Source: SBAX01 sp964646605
GTDB lineage: Bacteria > Planctomycetota > Phycisphaerae > UBA1845
DNA length: 13,543 bases
Assembly: GCA_964646605.1 (NCBI GenBank)
Contig: CAZYEX010000018.1
Location: forward strand, 1 to 13,543
Direction of reading: 5' to 3'
Both the position numbers and the translations under genes were made by a program. Shown here one piece after another: positions 11,915 through 13,543 of this stretch; within the stretch, counting starts at the first letter, position 1, and each line of letters opens with the position of its first letter. A model generated the notes under the pieces. The model saw nothing but the letters and a program-made list of their open reading frames with translations, was not told the DNA's origin and ran no database searches.

Positions 11915-13543
11915 ATGAACCCACGGTACTTACACTCTGTCCGCTCCCTCACCGTCGCGGCTCGGATCAGAGCACCGGGCGCTAGCCCGGTGACACGACG
12001 TGTCCGCGAGCTGGCGCTCGCGGCTCTGATGATGGTCGCCACGGCGTCGAGCCGCGCCGCGGATGTCGGCACGGCGTTTACGTATCAGGGGTTTCTCGAA
12101 AAACCCGCGGGGACGCCGGTGGGGTTGAAGATGCCCGTGTTCTGCGATTTCGAGTTCGCGCTCTGGGATGACGCCGAACCCAGTTCGCTGGGCATCCAGA
12201 TCGGCCCGACGCTCACGTTCGCCGGACTCGAGGCCGTCGAGGTTACCGACGGTGTGTTCACCGTGGTCTTAGACTTTGGCGGAAATGCGATCAACGGTGA
12301 GGCCAGGTGGCTGGCCATCGGGGTCTGCTGCCCCAATGTCCCGCCTTGCACGTTGCCGGCGCTCTACCCGCGGGTGGAGCTGACCCCCGCGCCGTATAGC
12401 ATCCGTGCCGGGGAAGGCGTTGGCGGCCCCAACGCCCTGAACGTCACCCCGTTCGGCGACGTGGGCATCGGGACGACGACGCCCGCGGCACGGTTGGATG
12501 TGAATGGTGCGGCCCGCACGACCACCCTGGAGATCACCGGCGGCGAGCCGCCTGTGCCGTCGACGGTTGGGTGGGGGGATAATTTCAGTGGCGAGATCGA
12601 CGCACCTTTCGATACCGTGACCATTTCCGCTGGAGTAGGATTCAGTCTGGCGATCCGTAGCGACGGCACCTTGGTCGGTTGGGGCACGAATGGCTACGGC
12701 CAGATCAATGTCCCCGAGGGCACGTTTGTCGCTGTGACCGCAGGTCACTATCACGCATTAGCGATCCGTACTGATGGGACGCTGGTTGGATGGGGCGCCG
12801 ACTGGAATGGCGTGACTACCGTGCCATCCGGCACCTTTACCGCTGTGGCTGCAGCGGTCACTCACAGTCTCGCGATTCGCAGCGACGGCACGTTGGTCGG
12901 TTGGGGTGAAAACACCTATGGACAAACAACTGTTCCTTCCGGCACGTTTACACAAGTAGCCGCGGGTTCCTGTCACAGCCTGGCGATTCGAGTCGACGGC
13001 ACACTTGTCGGGTGGGGCTGCAACTTTGACGGGCAAACCAACGTCCCCGTGGGCACTTTCATAGCCGTGTCCACCTTTAATGACCACAGCTTGGCGATTC
13101 GCGACGACGGCATGCTGCTGGGTTGGGGCAAGAACGATGCGGGTCAACTCAACCTGCCCACAGGCACATTCACGGCCGTCGCTGCCGGCAATTCTCATAG
13201 CTTGGCAATTCGCACAGAAGGTACGCTGGTCGGGTGGGGTCACAACGCCCAGGGTCAGATTAATGTCCCTTCCGGCACATTTACTGCTGTGGCCTCGGGG
13301 TCGTCTCACGGTCTAGCGATTCGCAGCGACGCACCGACACCCGATCCGGCATTGCGCTTATTAGTGGACAGCGCGTTTAAGCCGGGCAGCAACACCTGGA
13401 CCATCTGGTCTGACCGGCGGCTCAAGAAGAACATTGAGCCGCTGTCCGGCGCGCTCGAGCGTCTGCTTCAACTGCGCGGCGTCACCTTCCAGTGGCGCGA
13501 CCCCTCGTCGCAGGGCGGGATCACCGGGACGCAGATGGGCCTG
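11915..13543 (+). CDS. Secreted RCC1-propeller protein with S74 intramolecular chaperone domain (3' end outside window)
   Basis: The frame is open from ATG 11915 (AAAGGTGG at 11901-11908) to the window end, 543 residues so far. Residues 1-49 are an atypical signal region: a basic part encoded by a palindrome cluster, then LALAALMMVATASSRAA. Residues 50-165 start with GTAFTYQGFL and form a beta domain common in planctomycete surface proteins. GDVGIGTTTPAARLDVNG (181-198) is the stalk motif seen in tail-fibre-like proteins. Residues 219-470 form an RCC1-like propeller; LAIR recurs at 245, 282, 319, 356, 393, 430 and 467, exactly every 37 residues. SDRRLKKNIEPL at 499-510 opens a Peptidase_S74 domain, with Ser-499 and Lys-504 in the spacing of its autocleavage dyad. 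This domain normally trimerises fibres and cuts itself off. The protein is probably a trimeric surface fibre; its ligand is unknown. Confidence 0.88.
   Translation, partial: MNPRYLHSVRSLTVAARIRAPGASPVTRRVRELALAALMMVATASSRAADVGTAFTYQGFLEKPAGTPVGLKMPVFCDFEFALWDDAEPSSLGIQIGPTLTFAGLEAVEVTDGVFTVVLDFGGNAINGEARWLAIGVCCPNVPPCTLPALYPRVELTPAPYSIRAGEGVGGPNALNVTPFGDVGIGTTTPAARLDVNGAARTTTLEITGGEPPVPSTVGWGDNFSGEIDAPFDTVTISAGVGFSLAIRSDGTLVGWGTNGYGQINVPEGTFVAVTAGHYHALAIRTDGTLVGWGADWNGVTTVPSGTFTAVAAAVTHSLAIRSDGTLVGWGENTYGQTTVPSGTFTQVAAGSCHSLAIRVDGTLVGWGCNFDGQTNVPVGTFIAVSTFNDHSLAIRDDGMLLGWGKNDAGQLNLPTGTFTAVAAGNSHSLAIRTEGTLVGWGHNAQGQINVPSGTFTAVASGSSHGLAIRSDAPTPDPALRLLVDSAFKPGSNTWTIWSDRRLKKNIEPLSGALERLLQLRGVTFQWRDPSSQGGITGTQMGL
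11973..12023. repeat. Three consecutive palindromes inside the signal-peptide coding region
   Basis: CACCGGGC-GCTA-GCCCGGTG (11973-11992), ACACG-A-CGTGT (11993-12003) and CCGCGAGC-TGGC-GCTCGCGG (12004-12023) follow one another without a gap, and all are perfect. They lie within the RCC1/S74 gene and encode about residues 20-36 without breaking the frame. From memory, this combination is a dispersed planctomycete repeat. Confidence 0.85.
12569..13324 (+). repeat. 111-bp tandem repeats coding RCC1-like blades
   Basis: Seven copies of a 37-codon unit with the pattern LAIRSDGTLVGWG, N..GQ.NVP.GTF.AVAAG..HS. The start points are exactly 111 nt apart (12647 to 13313 counted at LAIR). The copies differ in many synonymous positions, so they are not recent duplicates. 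A partial unit (from WGDNFSG at residue 220) opens the array and SDAPTPDP closes it. Confidence 0.9.

Noticed and set aside
12569..13324. CRISPR array or satellite in the right end
   Set aside because: The 111-bp period is coding and matches RCC1-like blades; there are no identical short repeats with unique spacers.

Overview
The window is GC-rich bacterial chromosome, most probably from a planctomycete (Planctomycetota). That is inferred from the gene families (an alginate-export-type outer membrane protein, a secreted RCC1/S74 chaperone-domain protein, a post-COAP-1-like secreted protein, RHS remnants) and from the high density of dispersed palindromic repeats, some lying in frame inside genes. 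It is not a phylogenetic result. There is no transposase, integrase, phage structural gene or CRISPR array.

Left part (1-5630). The window opens inside the C-terminal part of a small CxxC protein. This is followed by a degraded RHS (YD-repeat) fragment that runs into a tRNA-Val(GAC) on the minus strand; the tRNA has an unusual C at position 33 and its own sigma70-type promoter. Next come a complete class II histone-deacetylase-like deacetylase (minus) and, divergently, a YugP-type membrane zinc metallopeptidase (plus). A small basic protein, a secreted protein and a DUF1624-type membrane acyltransferase follow, all on the minus strand. The secreted-protein gene has a near-consensus promoter (TTGACA-17-TAGAAT) and a roughly 290-nt leader with many perfect hairpins, which looks like an uncharacterised structured 5' UTR.

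Middle (6002-9864). Three overlapping plus-strand genes of unknown function form a tight operon (6002-7622); the first ends in a fold pattern reminiscent of a COMM domain. Then comes a two-gene unit: an outer-membrane beta-barrel (alginate-export type) whose stop overlaps the start of a lipoprotein gene. Both genes carry dispersed repeats in frame.

Right part (9865-13543). A small gene with a strong promoter is followed by a pyrK-type dihydroorotate dehydrogenase electron-transfer subunit without pyrD beside it. A 540-nt gap is dominated by a mirror-symmetric palindromic element (11432-11674) and another REP-like hairpin. The last gene is secreted and open at the window end; it has a signal region containing three consecutive palindromes, an RCC1-like propeller with an exact 37-residue period, and the start of an S74 intramolecular chaperone domain.

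The main theme for follow-up is that at least four different families of palindromic repeats lie in this window, and three sit in frame inside genes for exported proteins, at the N terminus or in a loop. The structured leader at 4089-4382 and the three-gene operon at 6002-7622 are the best candidates for undescribed functional systems.
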